Origin: Mycolicibacterium austroafricanum
GTDB lineage: Bacteria; Actinomycetota; Actinomycetes; Mycobacteriales; Mycobacteriaceae
Direction of reading: 5' to 3'
Assembly: GCF_000612725.1 (NCBI RefSeq)
Contig: NZ_HG964462.1
Location: forward strand, 62,001 to 126,000
Length of the DNA: 64,000 nt
The position numbers were made by a program, and so were the translations under genes. Below, piece after piece: positions 22,677 to 30,438 of the stretch (position 1 is the first letter of the stretch; every line of letters starts with the position of its first letter). The notes under the pieces are model-generated. The model was not told the DNA's origin and did no database searches. It saw only the letters and a program-made list of their open reading frames with translations.

Positions 22677-23138
22677 CTAGCGGGTGGGGTTCAAGCGTGT
22701 GACGAGCGGATAGAGCTGGCAGCCCAGACAGATACCGAAGGCTGCGTTGAGCAACGCCGCCACGAGCGCGAAACCCGTGGCGACCAGGCCCAGCGGTGCG
22801 AGACCACTGGCGAAACCGAGGACGCCGACAACGGCGAAGGCGAACCCGACGAGCTGCGCGAACTTCAGCGGTGCCACCGGTTCACGGTCGGTGGCAGGAG
22901 CCAGCCTGGGGGCGATCAGTGCGGCGAACACCCGGCCGTACGGATGCCGGCGCGGACCCGACACCGCGCCGATCGCGAAGACGACGGCCTGCGCACCGAG
23001 CAGCACGGCTGCTGCCGCCGGGTGCTGCGCCGACACGAGCAGGGTGGCGACGAGGACGACGGTGGTCACCCACGCGACGAAGCGCGGGCCGCGAACGTCG
23101 ATCTGCGTCGGCGCGCTGCTCTGTGTGATGTTCGACAT
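22677..23138 (-). CDS. DUF4395 membrane protein of the sulfur operon
   Basis: A 153-residue protein with about four hydrophobic helices and the family signature GICLGCQLYPLVTRL near its end, where the paired cysteines are conserved. DUF4395 proteins sit with rhodanese and thioredoxin genes in actinobacteria and may handle thiols or sulfur compounds at the membrane. It lies 19 nt upstream of cysA and about 90 nt after the poly-Cys leader ORF, whose translation should control it. Confidence 0.88.
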   Translation of the reverse strand: MSNITQSSAPTQIDVRGPRFVAWVTTVVLVATLLVSAQHPAAAAVLLGAQAVVFAIGAVSGPRRHPYGRVFAALIAPRLAPATDREPVAPLKFAQLVGFAFAVVGVLGFASGLAPLGLVATGFALVAALLNAAFGICLGCQLYPLVTRLNPTR

Positions 23139-23230
23139 GGTCGTGCTCCTGTTGTTTCGGTACGGCTGGACGCGGCGGACCCAGATGGGGCCGGTCGCAG
23201 AGTGGCGGCGCGAAAAGCAGGCGCGGCGAC

Positions 23231-23323
23231 TCAGCAGCTACAACAACAACAGCAACAACCCGCAACGCGGCACAGATCGACTGCGCGGCGCTTGGTGAGC
23301 AGAAGCTCAAGGCGGGCTGACAC
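23231..23323 (-). CDS. Poly-cysteine leaderless leader peptide (cysteine attenuator)
   Basis: A 30-residue ORF opening GTG at 23323 and ending in six consecutive Cys codons, then Ser-Cys-stop (GCCCCCCSC). Upstream residues include KRRAVDLCRVAG, like actinobacterial cysteine-related leader peptides. A -10-like TAAGCT (23336-23331) is 7 nt before the GTG, so it is leaderless. Poly-Cys leaderless ORFs have been described in mycobacteria as cysteine-responsive attenuators of this DUF4395-cysA-sseC type of operon: slow translation when Cys-tRNA is scarce exposes downstream translation. Too short for routine gene finders. Confidence 0.85.
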   Translation of the reverse strand: MSARLELLLTKRRAVDLCRVAGCCCCCCSC

Positions 23324-23352
23324 GGCTGACAGCTTACCCAGAGAACCGGTGA

Positions 23353-23784
23353 TCAAGCCAACAGTGGCTGCAGCGCCGAGCGCAGATCGGCCGCGGTCGG
23401 CACGCCGGAGGTGCGGTATCGCTGCCGGCCGTCGGCGTCGAAGATGAACGTCGTCGGCAGCGACAACACCGAAAGTTTGCGCGCCGACTCCGGATCGGCG
23501 TCGAGGTCGATCTCCACGTGCGTCACCTCGGGCAGTTCGGCGCACACCTGGTCGACCACCCGGCGCACTCCCGCGCAGGGCCCACACCACACCGCGCTGA
23601 AGTGCAGGACGGTCGGTTCGGTCCGCGACAGGCCCAGCGCATCGACGTCGCTGTCATCCAGCGCCGGCCACTCCGCCGCACCCTTGATCAGACCGGACCG
23701 CAGCGTCAGCAGTCGGCCGATCACGAACGCCAGCCCGAACGCGGCGATGAGAACCGCGATGACGGCGATCCAGGAGGAACTCAT
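23353..23784 (-). CDS. thiX: Membrane-anchored thioredoxin-like protein
   Basis: A 143-residue protein with an N-terminal membrane helix (SSWIAVIAVLIAAFGLAFVI) and a thioredoxin domain with the CxxC active site WCGPC (Cys67, Cys70) and cis-Pro SLPTTFIFD. Matches M. tuberculosis ThiX by neighbourhood. ATG at 23784 overlaps the lmeA stop (ATGA). Probably a cell-envelope thiol oxidoreductase. The sulfur operon begins just downstream from its own leader promoter. Confidence 0.9.
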   Translation of the reverse strand: MSSSWIAVIAVLIAAFGLAFVIGRLLTLRSGLIKGAAEWPALDDSDVDALGLSRTEPTVLHFSAVWCGPCAGVRRVVDQVCAELPEVTHVEIDLDADPESARKLSVLSLPTTFIFDADGRQRYRTSGVPTAADLRSALQPLLA

Positions 23785-24578
23785 GACAGTCGGAACTCGT
23801 CGAGGTTGATGGTTACTCCCTCGGCGATGCCCTCGATGATGAGGTCGGAACCGCGCGCGCCCTCGGTGGTGGGTGCGATGCCGAACGGGAGCTTCTGGCC
23901 GGGCAGGGTCGTGGAGAAGGCCGCCAGAACGGCGGGCACCCGGTCCTCGGGTACCGCCTGATCGGCCGTCCCCGGCTCGGTGAGGACACCGGTCGCGGTG
24001 AGAACCAACGTCGTCGACTCCGGCCCGGTGATCGAGACGTCGACGGCGATGCTGACCCGCTCGTGGAAACCGGCCTTGTCGGGGGTACCGGTGAACACCA
24101 GCCCGGTGTTGCTCGAAATGCCCGACTCCGTGGTGCCGCCGGTGGAATCCTCCGTCTCCCGGGTCGGCGCCTCGATCAGGAGGTCGGGGATCCCCATGTA
24201 CCGGCCCATGTGGGTGGAATCGATGATGATCCGGCTCTCCAGCTTCCCGACGGTGAGTGTCGAGCCCGGCCGGATGAGCCACGAATCCGGCAGCCCCACC
24301 GAATGCATGGTGGCCTCCAGCGAGGCCTTGCCGACCACGCCGTGATCAACGCCACTGGCCTTGATCTCCACCTCGTCGTAGTGGCGGCGCTGGGCCTGCG
24401 TGATGAACGGGAAACCGAGGATGGCGACCGAGGGGTCCCAGTCCAGGTTCGCGGAGCTGCGGACGCTTCTGGCCAGGCGATATTCGGCGTAGATGGCGGC
24501 CCCGAAGTCGGTGCCGACGACGCCGAGCACCACAGCGACGAGGGTCGCGAGGGCACCGATCACGAGCTTGCGCACCAC
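23781..24578 (-). CDS. lmeA: LmeA-like DUF2993 envelope protein
   Basis: A 265-residue protein with an N-terminal signal/anchor (RKLVIGALATLVAVVLGVVG) and a DUF2993 lipid-binding-like domain (DWDPSVAILGFPFITQ, YDEVEIKASGVDHG, LPFGIAPTTEGARG). In mycobacteria LmeA binds phosphatidylinositol-type lipids and is needed to extend the mannan of lipomannan. Assignment rests on family features plus the thiX neighbourhood. It is upstream of thiX with a 4-nt overlap and divergent from glnR. Confidence 0.87.
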   Translation of the reverse strand: MVRKLVIGALATLVAVVLGVVGTDFGAAIYAEYRLARSVRSSANLDWDPSVAILGFPFITQAQRRHYDEVEIKASGVDHGVVGKASLEATMHSVGLPDSWLIRPGSTLTVGKLESRIIIDSTHMGRYMGIPDLLIEAPTRETEDSTGGTTESGISSNTGLVFTGTPDKAGFHERVSIAVDVSITGPESTTLVLTATGVLTEPGTADQAVPEDRVPAVLAAFSTTLPGQKLPFGIAPTTEGARGSDLIIEGIAEGVTINLDEFRLS

Positions 24579-24763
24579 GTCATTGTTGCCGACGCTGCCG
24601 GGCGGAACCGTTCAGCGCGGCTTATCGGCAGGTGGCACGCTATCGTTAGATGATCATCGGCCGGGTAACGGCCATGTGTCAGGCAGGAATCTGGGAAGTC
24701 ACCACGCGACAAAGACGTCTGGCGGTGTCCCGGGGATGAGCTCCACAGCCGTTGGAGGGTCAG

Positions 24764-25567
24764 TTGGATCTGTTACTACTGACGGTTGACCCGCATCCGG
24801 AATCGGTCCTGCCCTCGTTGGCGCTGCTGGCTCACAACGTGCGGACCGCCCCGACCGAGGTCTCGTCTTTGCTGGAGGCCGGGACCGCGGACGTGGCCAT
24901 CGTCGATGCGCGCACCGATCTGGCCGCCGCTCGCGGCCTCTGCCGCCTACTCGGCACCACCGGCACGTCGGTGCCCGTCGTGGCGGTCGTCAACGAAGGC
25001 GGTCTGGTCGCCGTCAACGTCGAATGGGGTCTCGACGAGATCCTGCTGCCCAGCACCGGGCCCGCGGAGATCGACGCCAGACTGCGACTGTTGGTGGGGC
25101 GCCGGGGCGGCATGGCCAACCAGGAGAACCTGGGCAAGATCAGTCTCGGTGAGCTCGTCATCGACGAAGGCACCTACACCGCCCGGCTGCGTGGACGGCC
25201 GCTCGACCTCACCTACAAGGAATTCGAACTGCTGAAGTACCTGGCGCAGCACGCCGGCCGGGTTTTCACGCGCGCCCAGCTCCTTCAGGAAGTGTGGGGT
25301 TACGACTTCTTCGGCGGCACCCGAACGGTCGACGTCCACGTCCGGCGGCTACGCGCCAAGCTGGGTCCCGAGTACGAAGCGCTGATCGGCACGGTGCGCA
25401 ACGTCGGCTACAAGGCGGTCCGGCCCGCCCGTGGGCGGGCACCCGCAGCCGGTGCTGACCTCCCCTCGGACGATCTGGACGGGGACGACCCTTACGAGGA
25501 CGGCGTCGGATCGCTGGATCGTGACGGTGTCCCGGAGGCCCTCGGCGACGCGCTGCGCAGTCAGTGA
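24764..25567 (+). CDS. glnR: GlnR-type OmpR-family response regulator
   Basis: A 267-residue regulator with a degenerate receiver (residues ~1-115, AIVDARTDL holding the conserved Asp) and an OmpR winged helix (about 130-225: LDLTYKEFELLKYLAQH, VFTRAQLLQEVWGYDF, TVDVHVRRLRAKLG). GlnR is an orphan regulator of nitrogen genes that works without a kinase. TTG at 24764 is used because GGAGGGT lies 4 nt before it and the protein then starts like its relatives; a second TTG at 24752 adds four residues. It overlaps mshD by 4 nt. Confidence 0.92.
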   Translation: MDLLLLTVDPHPESVLPSLALLAHNVRTAPTEVSSLLEAGTADVAIVDARTDLAAARGLCRLLGTTGTSVPVVAVVNEGGLVAVNVEWGLDEILLPSTGPAEIDARLRLLVGRRGGMANQENLGKISLGELVIDEGTYTARLRGRPLDLTYKEFELLKYLAQHAGRVFTRAQLLQEVWGYDFFGGTRTVDVHVRRLRAKLGPEYEALIGTVRNVGYKAVRPARGRAPAAGADLPSDDLDGDDPYEDGVGSLDRDGVPEALGDALRSQ

Positions 25568-26469
25568 CGTCGCAGGACTCCGTCGACTGGCAGGACGTAC
25601 TGCCGGTCGACGAGCGACAACGCATCCGTGACCTGATCTCCGACGCGACGTCCGCGGACGGCGTTGCACCCGTCGGCGACCAGGTGTTGCGGGAACTCGG
25701 ACAGCAGCGCACCCGGCATCTGGTGGCCCTGCAAGACGGCGCACTGCGCGGCTATCTGAACCTGGCGCCGGCCGGTGACGGCGCGCCGCCGATGGCCGAG
25801 CTGGTGGTTCATCCGGATGCCCGACGCCGGGGCATCGGCTCGGCGATGATCCGCACCGCCCTGTCCGTCGGCGGTCCCGACACCCGCATCTGGGCGCACG
25901 GTGATCTCGAGCCGGCACGCGCCACCGCGGCGGCGCTGGGTCTGAGCGCCGTCAGGGAACTGCTCCAGATGCGCCGCTCCCTGGCCGACCTGCCGACCGC
26001 GCCGCCCGTCGACGGGGTGCGCTTCGCGACGTATGCCGGGCCACAGGACGACGCCGAGGTGCTTCGCGTCAACAACGCCGCGTTCTCCTGGCATCCCGAA
26101 CAGGGCGGCTGGACCGAGGCGGACATCGCCGAACGCCGCGACGAGCAGTGGTTCGACCCGGACGGCTTCTTCCTCGCCTTCGACGAGGAGAGCGGTCGGT
26201 TGCTCGGATTCCATTGGACCAAAGTGCATTCCGCGACGCTGGGCGAGGTGTATGTGGTCGGGGTCGACAACGCCGCACAGGGGCGTGGCCTCGGCGGTGC
26301 GCTCACGCTGATCGGTCTGCACCACCTCGCCGACCGGCTGCTGTCCTCCGGTCACGACGCCGACGTGATGCTCTATGTGGAAGCGGACAACACCGCGGCG
26401 GTGAAGACCTACCGACGGCTGGGTTTCGAAGTGGTCAACACCGACGTGGCCTACGCCGCCGAGGGGTGA
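25564..26469 (+). CDS. mshD: Mycothiol synthase MshD
   Basis: A 301-residue enzyme with two GNAT domains that acetylates Cys-GlcN-Ins with acetyl-CoA, the last step of mycothiol synthesis. N-terminal GNAT shows VVHPDARRRGIGSAM; the active C-terminal GNAT shows VYVVGVDNAAQGRGLGGAL and the LYVEADNTAAVKTYRRLGF ending. GTG at 25564 overlaps the glnR stop (GTGA). Mycothiol is restricted to Actinobacteria, so this gene anchors the taxonomy. It is convergent with arsA. Confidence 0.96.
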   Translation: MTSQDSVDWQDVLPVDERQRIRDLISDATSADGVAPVGDQVLRELGQQRTRHLVALQDGALRGYLNLAPAGDGAPPMAELVVHPDARRRGIGSAMIRTALSVGGPDTRIWAHGDLEPARATAAALGLSAVRELLQMRRSLADLPTAPPVDGVRFATYAGPQDDAEVLRVNNAAFSWHPEQGGWTEADIAERRDEQWFDPDGFFLAFDEESGRLLGFHWTKVHSATLGEVYVVGVDNAAQGRGLGGALTLIGLHHLADRLLSSGHDADVMLYVEADNTAAVKTYRRLGFEVVNTDVAYAAEG

Positions 26470-26486
26470 AAGCTCCGGTCTCGCCG

Positions 26487-28259
26487 CTATACCGCGGCGG
26501 TCCGTGACCCGGCGAGCGCTTCCAGGGCGGGGATGCCGACGGGCTCGCCGGCCAGCAGTGGGACGACCGCGACCCGATCCGCGTAATCCGTTCGGACCTT
26601 GTCGATTTGCGGTAACTCGGCGACCGCGCGCTGACGCAGCAGCGGTGACGTCGGGTGCGCGGCGGCGAGCGAGTTGTTGACCACCCACGCCCACGGCTGG
26701 ATCTGGGCGCGTTCGAGTTCGTTCTGCAGCCCGGCGGCCTCCAGGACCGGCGTCGTCTCGGCGAGTGTGACGACGATGACCTTGGTGAGCTCGGGGTCCT
26801 GCAAGCGCATCAGGGGCGTGGTGAAATGCCGGTTGCCGAGCTGCCGAGCCACCTCGCGATGGTAGGAGCCGGTGGCATCGAGCAGCAGCAGGGTGTGTCC
26901 GGTCGGTGCGGTGTCGACGACGACGAACTTGTTTCTCGACTCACTGATCACCCGCGAAAATGCCTGGAACACAGCAACTTCCTCGGTGCAGGGCGAGCGG
27001 AGGTCCTCTTCGAGCATCGAACGGCCCTGCTCGTCGAGCGCGGCGCCTTTGGTGGCGAGCACATGATCGCGGTATGCACGGGTCGCCTCGACCGGGTCGA
27101 TGCTCGACACATGCAGATTCGGCAGTGTTCCGTGCAGCGTCTCGGAGAGGTGCCCGGCGGGATCGGTGGTCGTCAGGTGCACGGGGTGGCCGCGGTCGGC
27201 GAGGGCAACGGCGATCGCGGCGGCGATGGTCGTCTTGCCGACGCCGCCCTTGCCCATGCACATGATCAAACCGTGGTCGCCCTCGGCGAGTTCGTCGATC
27301 AGGGCCGACAGCGGGGCGTCCACCACGGGGAGACCCGCACCGTCATCGCCTTCGGGGATGCCGGCGTCCGAGGTGAACAGCGAGTCCAGCGCGTCCACGC
27401 CCACGATGTTGGTGGCCTTCAGCTCGACCTGATCGAGCGGTAGTCCCCGAAGCTCGTCGGGAAGAGCCCCGAGGGCCTGTTGCTCGCGCGTGTGGATCGC
27501 CGCCGCGAGCGGGTCGCCGTTTCCGGCGGGCGAAGCAAGCACCCCGTTGATCACGACGTACTGGCGGGTCAGGCCGATCGCAGCGAGTTCCCGGTGTGTG
27601 CGGGTGATCTCGGCGAGAGTGGAACGCTGGGCGCGGGCGACGAGGACCAGGCGGGTGCGCAGGGGATCTGCCAACGCCTCGACTGCCTCGGCGTAGATGG
27701 CTCGCTGCTTGTCCAGACCCGACAGCGGTCCGAGGCAGGACGCGTCGCCCTTGCCTTCGTTGAGGAAGTCCGTCCACGAGCCCGGCAGCTGCAGTAGTCG
27801 GATGGTGTGCCCGGTTGGTGCGGTGTCGAACAGCACGTGGTCGAACTGGCCCGTCAGGGCGTCGGAATCGGTGAGCAGTTCGGTGAATTCGTTGAACGAG
27901 GCGATCTCGGTGGTGCATGAGCCGGAGAGTTGTTCGGTGATCGACTGCACCTCCCTGTCGGGCAACAGGCCTCGCACGGGGGCGACGATGCGTTCCCGGT
28001 AGGCCTCTGCGGCCTGTTCGGGATCGATCTCCAGCGCCGACAGGCCCTCGACGGCGGGAACCGTCGTGATGGCGTTGCCGACGCGCAGTCCGAACACCTG
28101 GCCGACGTTGGACGCCGGGTCGGTGCTGACGAGCAGAACGCGTTTGCCGTTGCGCGCCAGGTGGATTGCGGCGGCACACGCGATCGAGGTCTTGCCCACC
28201 CCGCCTTTGCCGGTGAAGAACAAGAACCGTGGTGGAGCGTCGAGGAACTTCAAGGTCAT
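26487..28259 (-). CDS. arsA: ArsA arsenite-stimulated ATPase (two P-loop halves)
   Basis: A 590-residue tandem ATPase. Each half has a deviant Walker A, GKGGVGKT (near residues 17-24 and 335-342), and the ArsA DTAPTGHT signature (twice, near 140 and 440). Cysteines in SCTTEIASFNEF and SPCTEEVAVFQAF are candidate arsenite ligands. ArsA energises an ArsB/Acr3-type arsenite pump and is loaded by ArsD; ArsD is the adjacent gene, 13 nt upstream, but no pump gene is in this window. It is the last gene of the ars operon. Confidence 0.95.
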   Translation of the reverse strand: MTLKFLDAPPRFLFFTGKGGVGKTSIACAAAIHLARNGKRVLLVSTDPASNVGQVFGLRVGNAITTVPAVEGLSALEIDPEQAAEAYRERIVAPVRGLLPDREVQSITEQLSGSCTTEIASFNEFTELLTDSDALTGQFDHVLFDTAPTGHTIRLLQLPGSWTDFLNEGKGDASCLGPLSGLDKQRAIYAEAVEALADPLRTRLVLVARAQRSTLAEITRTHRELAAIGLTRQYVVINGVLASPAGNGDPLAAAIHTREQQALGALPDELRGLPLDQVELKATNIVGVDALDSLFTSDAGIPEGDDGAGLPVVDAPLSALIDELAEGDHGLIMCMGKGGVGKTTIAAAIAVALADRGHPVHLTTTDPAGHLSETLHGTLPNLHVSSIDPVEATRAYRDHVLATKGAALDEQGRSMLEEDLRSPCTEEVAVFQAFSRVISESRNKFVVVDTAPTGHTLLLLDATGSYHREVARQLGNRHFTTPLMRLQDPELTKVIVVTLAETTPVLEAAGLQNELERAQIQPWAWVVNNSLAAAHPTSPLLRQRAVAELPQIDKVRTDYADRVAVVPLLAGEPVGIPALEALAGSRTAAV

Positions 28260-28272
28260 CGGTCGGCACTCT

Positions 28273-28674
28273 CTAACAGCAGCTGGTGGCGCCGGAACTG
28301 TCGCTGCTGCAGCAACCGCCTCCAGCGGCGGTGGTGTCCTCGATGTCGAGCGGGATCTTGCCGTCCGGCGTGTCGATCCCCGCCCAGGCGGCGAGCTGGC
28401 TGCGGTCGGGGTAGCGCCCGGTCATCACGGTGACTCCGTCCACCAGTACCAGCGGTAGGCCGACGGATCCGGCGACGTGGAGAAAGGCTCGCACGGTGTC
28501 GTTCTCGGCGAACGCGCGAGGCTCGCTGGCCAGGTTGTAGCGAGAAATGTCGCCGCCACGGCTGGAGACGAAATCCAGGTCCGCGGAGAACGTCACCAAC
28601 TGCTGGTCGACGTCCTCGCCGCAGACTCCGGTGGCGCAGCACAGGGCCGGCTCGAACACTTCCACCTTGCTCAT
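28273..28674 (-). CDS. arsD: ArsD arsenic metallochaperone
   Basis: A 133-residue ArsD with the Cys12-Cys13...Cys18 arsenite site (PALCCATGVCG) and C-terminal CC pairs (GGGCCSS, TSCC). It delivers arsenite to ArsA and weakly represses ars promoters. It starts with a 4-nt overlap with the DUF3349 gene upstream. Confidence 0.94.
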   Translation of the reverse strand: MSKVEVFEPALCCATGVCGEDVDQQLVTFSADLDFVSSRGGDISRYNLASEPRAFAENDTVRAFLHVAGSVGLPLVLVDGVTVMTGRYPDRSQLAAWAGIDTPDGKIPLDIEDTTAAGGGCCSSDSSGATSCC

Positions 28675-28874
28675 CTAACGGTCTCCTCAGGGTGTGTGGG
28701 TGAAGTCTGTGTGGCCGCGCAGAACCGCCGGAGTTGCTGCTCCGTCAACGAGATCGGCCCCTGTAACGCGATCAGCGGGCTGTGACCGCGAGTGGGCGCG
28801 TCGGCTGGGTAGCCGTGGCGCAACCATTCCACGACACTGCTCAATAGGCGCGCGACTCTGATCGCCAAAGTCAT
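28671..28874 (-). CDS. DUF3349 small helical protein inside the ars operon
   Basis: A 67-residue protein with the DUF3349 signature: VVEWLRHGYPADAPTRGHSPLIAL then LTEQQLRRFCA. It overlaps arsC and arsD by 4 nt on either side (ATGA both times), so its synthesis is tied to the operon. DUF3349 proteins are mycobacterial helical bundles with no known biochemical role and are not part of canonical ars operons. One Cys (RRFCAATQ) is present. Confidence 0.82.
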   Translation of the reverse strand: MTLAIRVARLLSSVVEWLRHGYPADAPTRGHSPLIALQGPISLTEQQLRRFCAATQTSPTHPEETVR

Positions 28875-29548
28875 CCTTGGGCGGGAACGTCAAGCTCCAC
28901 CAGCAGTGTGCGAACGCGGCGCTCGATCTCGTCGCGGATCGGCCGCACGTCGTCAACGCTCTGGCCGGCCGGGTCGTCGAGTTTCCACTCTTCGTAGCGA
29001 CGGCCGGGGAAAACCGGGCAGGCGTCACCGCAGCCCATCGTGATGATCACGTCGGCGGCGCGGACGATCTCCTCGGTCCACGGTTTGGGGTACTCGCGGG
29101 AGATGTCGATGCCCCGCTCGGCCATCGCCTCGACCGCCGCAGGGTTGACCTCGTCGCCCGGTTCGGAGCCGCCGGACCACGCGACGGCAGCGTCGCCGGC
29201 CAGCGCGGTGAAGAAGCCCATGGCCATCTGTGATCGACCGGCGTTGTGGGTGCACAGGAACAGGACCGTGGGCTTGCCGTCCTGGCTTTTCCCCTCCACC
29301 TTGGCCAGCGCCCTCAGCCGTTGCCGGGCGAAACGTTCGGCGAGCAGCGGAAGGAAGTTCACGATGCTGGCACGCCCCGCGAACTGGTCATAGGACGAAT
29401 GCAGGAACAGTTCGATGGTTTCCACGCCGTAGATGCCGTCGAACTCCTTCTCCAACTGTGTTGCCGCGGACTTGAGTGCCAGGCGCTGGTCGATGGACAA
29501 GTCGCGGCGCAGTTGCGGATGAGCTTCGGGGGCGGTGCTGCCGGTCAT
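28871..29548 (-). CDS. arsC: Arsenate reductase with N-terminal helical domain
   Basis: A 225-residue protein. Residues ~1-85 form a three-helix domain (LALKSAATQLEKEFDGIYG, SYDQFAGRASIVNFLPLLAE), and 95-225 an LMW-PTP-type arsenate reductase with the active loop CTHNAGRSQ (Cys99, Arg105) and MGCGDACPVFPGR, the resolving cysteines. Related actinobacterial enzymes use mycothiol and mycoredoxin or thioredoxin. It is encoded 13 nt after the ArsR-ArsC fusion gene. Confidence 0.93.
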   Translation of the reverse strand: MTGSTAPEAHPQLRRDLSIDQRLALKSAATQLEKEFDGIYGVETIELFLHSSYDQFAGRASIVNFLPLLAERFARQRLRALAKVEGKSQDGKPTVLFLCTHNAGRSQMAMGFFTALAGDAAVAWSGGSEPGDEVNPAAVEAMAERGIDISREYPKPWTEEIVRAADVIITMGCGDACPVFPGRRYEEWKLDDPAGQSVDDVRPIRDEIERRVRTLLVELDVPAQG

Positions 29549-29561
29549 AACGTTCTCCTTC

Positions 29562-30236
29562 TCAGGCGGACTTCAGGTGGGGGACGAGGTGTTCGATTCG
29601 GTCGGTGAGGTCGTCCACCGCGGCATCGAATGCCTCGGCCTGCGCAGTCCGCACTGGGTCGGGGACCGACCAGTGCAGGCGAGGCAGTTCGACGGGTAGC
29701 TCCTCATGGGCGTTGTCGCAGACCGCGATGACCAGGTCGCCCGGGCCCAAGACGTCGCCGAGATAGCGCGGGGTGTGGGGTCGAAGGTGGAGCTTGTGGC
29801 GGCGTGCGGCGGCAACGGCTCCGGGGTGCACACCGGAGGCGGGATGGGTGCCCGCTGAGGCGGCGGGCAGTTCGCTGCGCCGGTTCCAGATGGCGGCGGC
29901 GAGTTGGCTGCGTGCAGAGTTCTGGGTGCAGACGAACAAGACGCGGGTCGCTTTCCGTCCGGTGGCGGGGACCAGCGACTCCAGGGCTTGGTGGTCGAGT
30001 TGCAGATACGTCCGTCGGCGGTCGGCCTCCGACCGGGTCTGACGGACGATGCCGGCGGTCTTGAGGACGCCGAGGTGGTGAGCGAGCAGGTTCGACTGTA
30101 TGCCCAGCACCGCGCGCAACTCCGACGGAGAGGCGTCCGCCAGCAGCAGATGATCGACGATGGCCAGTCGCGAAGGATCGGCGAGGGCCGCGAACTTCGA
30201 GGCCCGCTTCTCGGTGTCATTTGTCTCAATTGGCAT
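29562..30236 (-). CDS. ArsR-ArsC fusion: wHTH regulator with LMW-PTP domain
   Basis: A 224-residue protein. Residues ~10-90 are an ArsR-type winged helix (KFAALADPSRLAIVDHLLL, QSNLLAHHLGVLKTAGIV), and ~97-224 an LMW-PTP/arsenate-reductase-like domain with loop CTQNSARSQ (Cys103, Arg109). The wHTH half has no cysteines, so it cannot bind arsenite like classical ArsR; the only cysteines are in the C-terminal half (Cys103 and VCDNAHEE). It is the first gene after the palindromic promoter. It may sense arsenate or arsenite with its enzyme-like domain. Confidence 0.92.
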   Translation of the reverse strand: MPIETNDTEKRASKFAALADPSRLAIVDHLLLADASPSELRAVLGIQSNLLAHHLGVLKTAGIVRQTRSEADRRRTYLQLDHQALESLVPATGRKATRVLFVCTQNSARSQLAAAIWNRRSELPAASAGTHPASGVHPGAVAAARRHKLHLRPHTPRYLGDVLGPGDLVIAVCDNAHEELPVELPRLHWSVPDPVRTAQAEAFDAAVDDLTDRIEHLVPHLKSA

Positions 30237-30244
30237 TGACTCAA

Positions 30245-30273
30245 TATCTATCGACCTAATTAGGCCGTGTCAA
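30245..30273 (-). promoter_or_regulatory. ars operon promoter with palindromic operator
   Basis: Minus-strand -35 TTGACA (30273-30268) and -10 TAGATA (30250-30245) are spaced 17 bp, close to consensus. A perfect 10-bp palindrome CCTAATTAGG (30255-30264) fills the spacer, an ideal place for ArsR repression. The AT-rich stretch stands out from the flanking GC-rich DNA. Confidence 0.85.
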
Positions 30274-30310
30274 CCCCCGCTGGGAAATCGTCGCCTCGCA
30301 CCCCTTCCCG

Positions 30311-30332
30311 GTTCACCTTCCGTTCACCTTCC
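30311..30332 (+). promoter_or_regulatory. PHO box upstream of pstS
   Basis: Two perfect 11-bp direct repeats, GTTCACCTTCC at 30311-30321 and 30322-30332; a looser GATTCACC follows at 30343-30350. The 11-bp GTTCACC spacing matches the PHO boxes of the OmpR-type phosphate regulators (Streptomyces PhoP; mycobacterial RegX3 sites are related). It lies about 110 nt before the pstS start. Confidence 0.8.
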
Positions 30333-30438
30333 ATGGGGCGTTGATTCACCACTAGCCCCTAGGTTCACAGCCGAGCAGCGCGAGATCTGCTCGACGCGAC
30401 CTGCGTCTTCCCCCTCATCCGTACTTGTAAGGAGCTTC

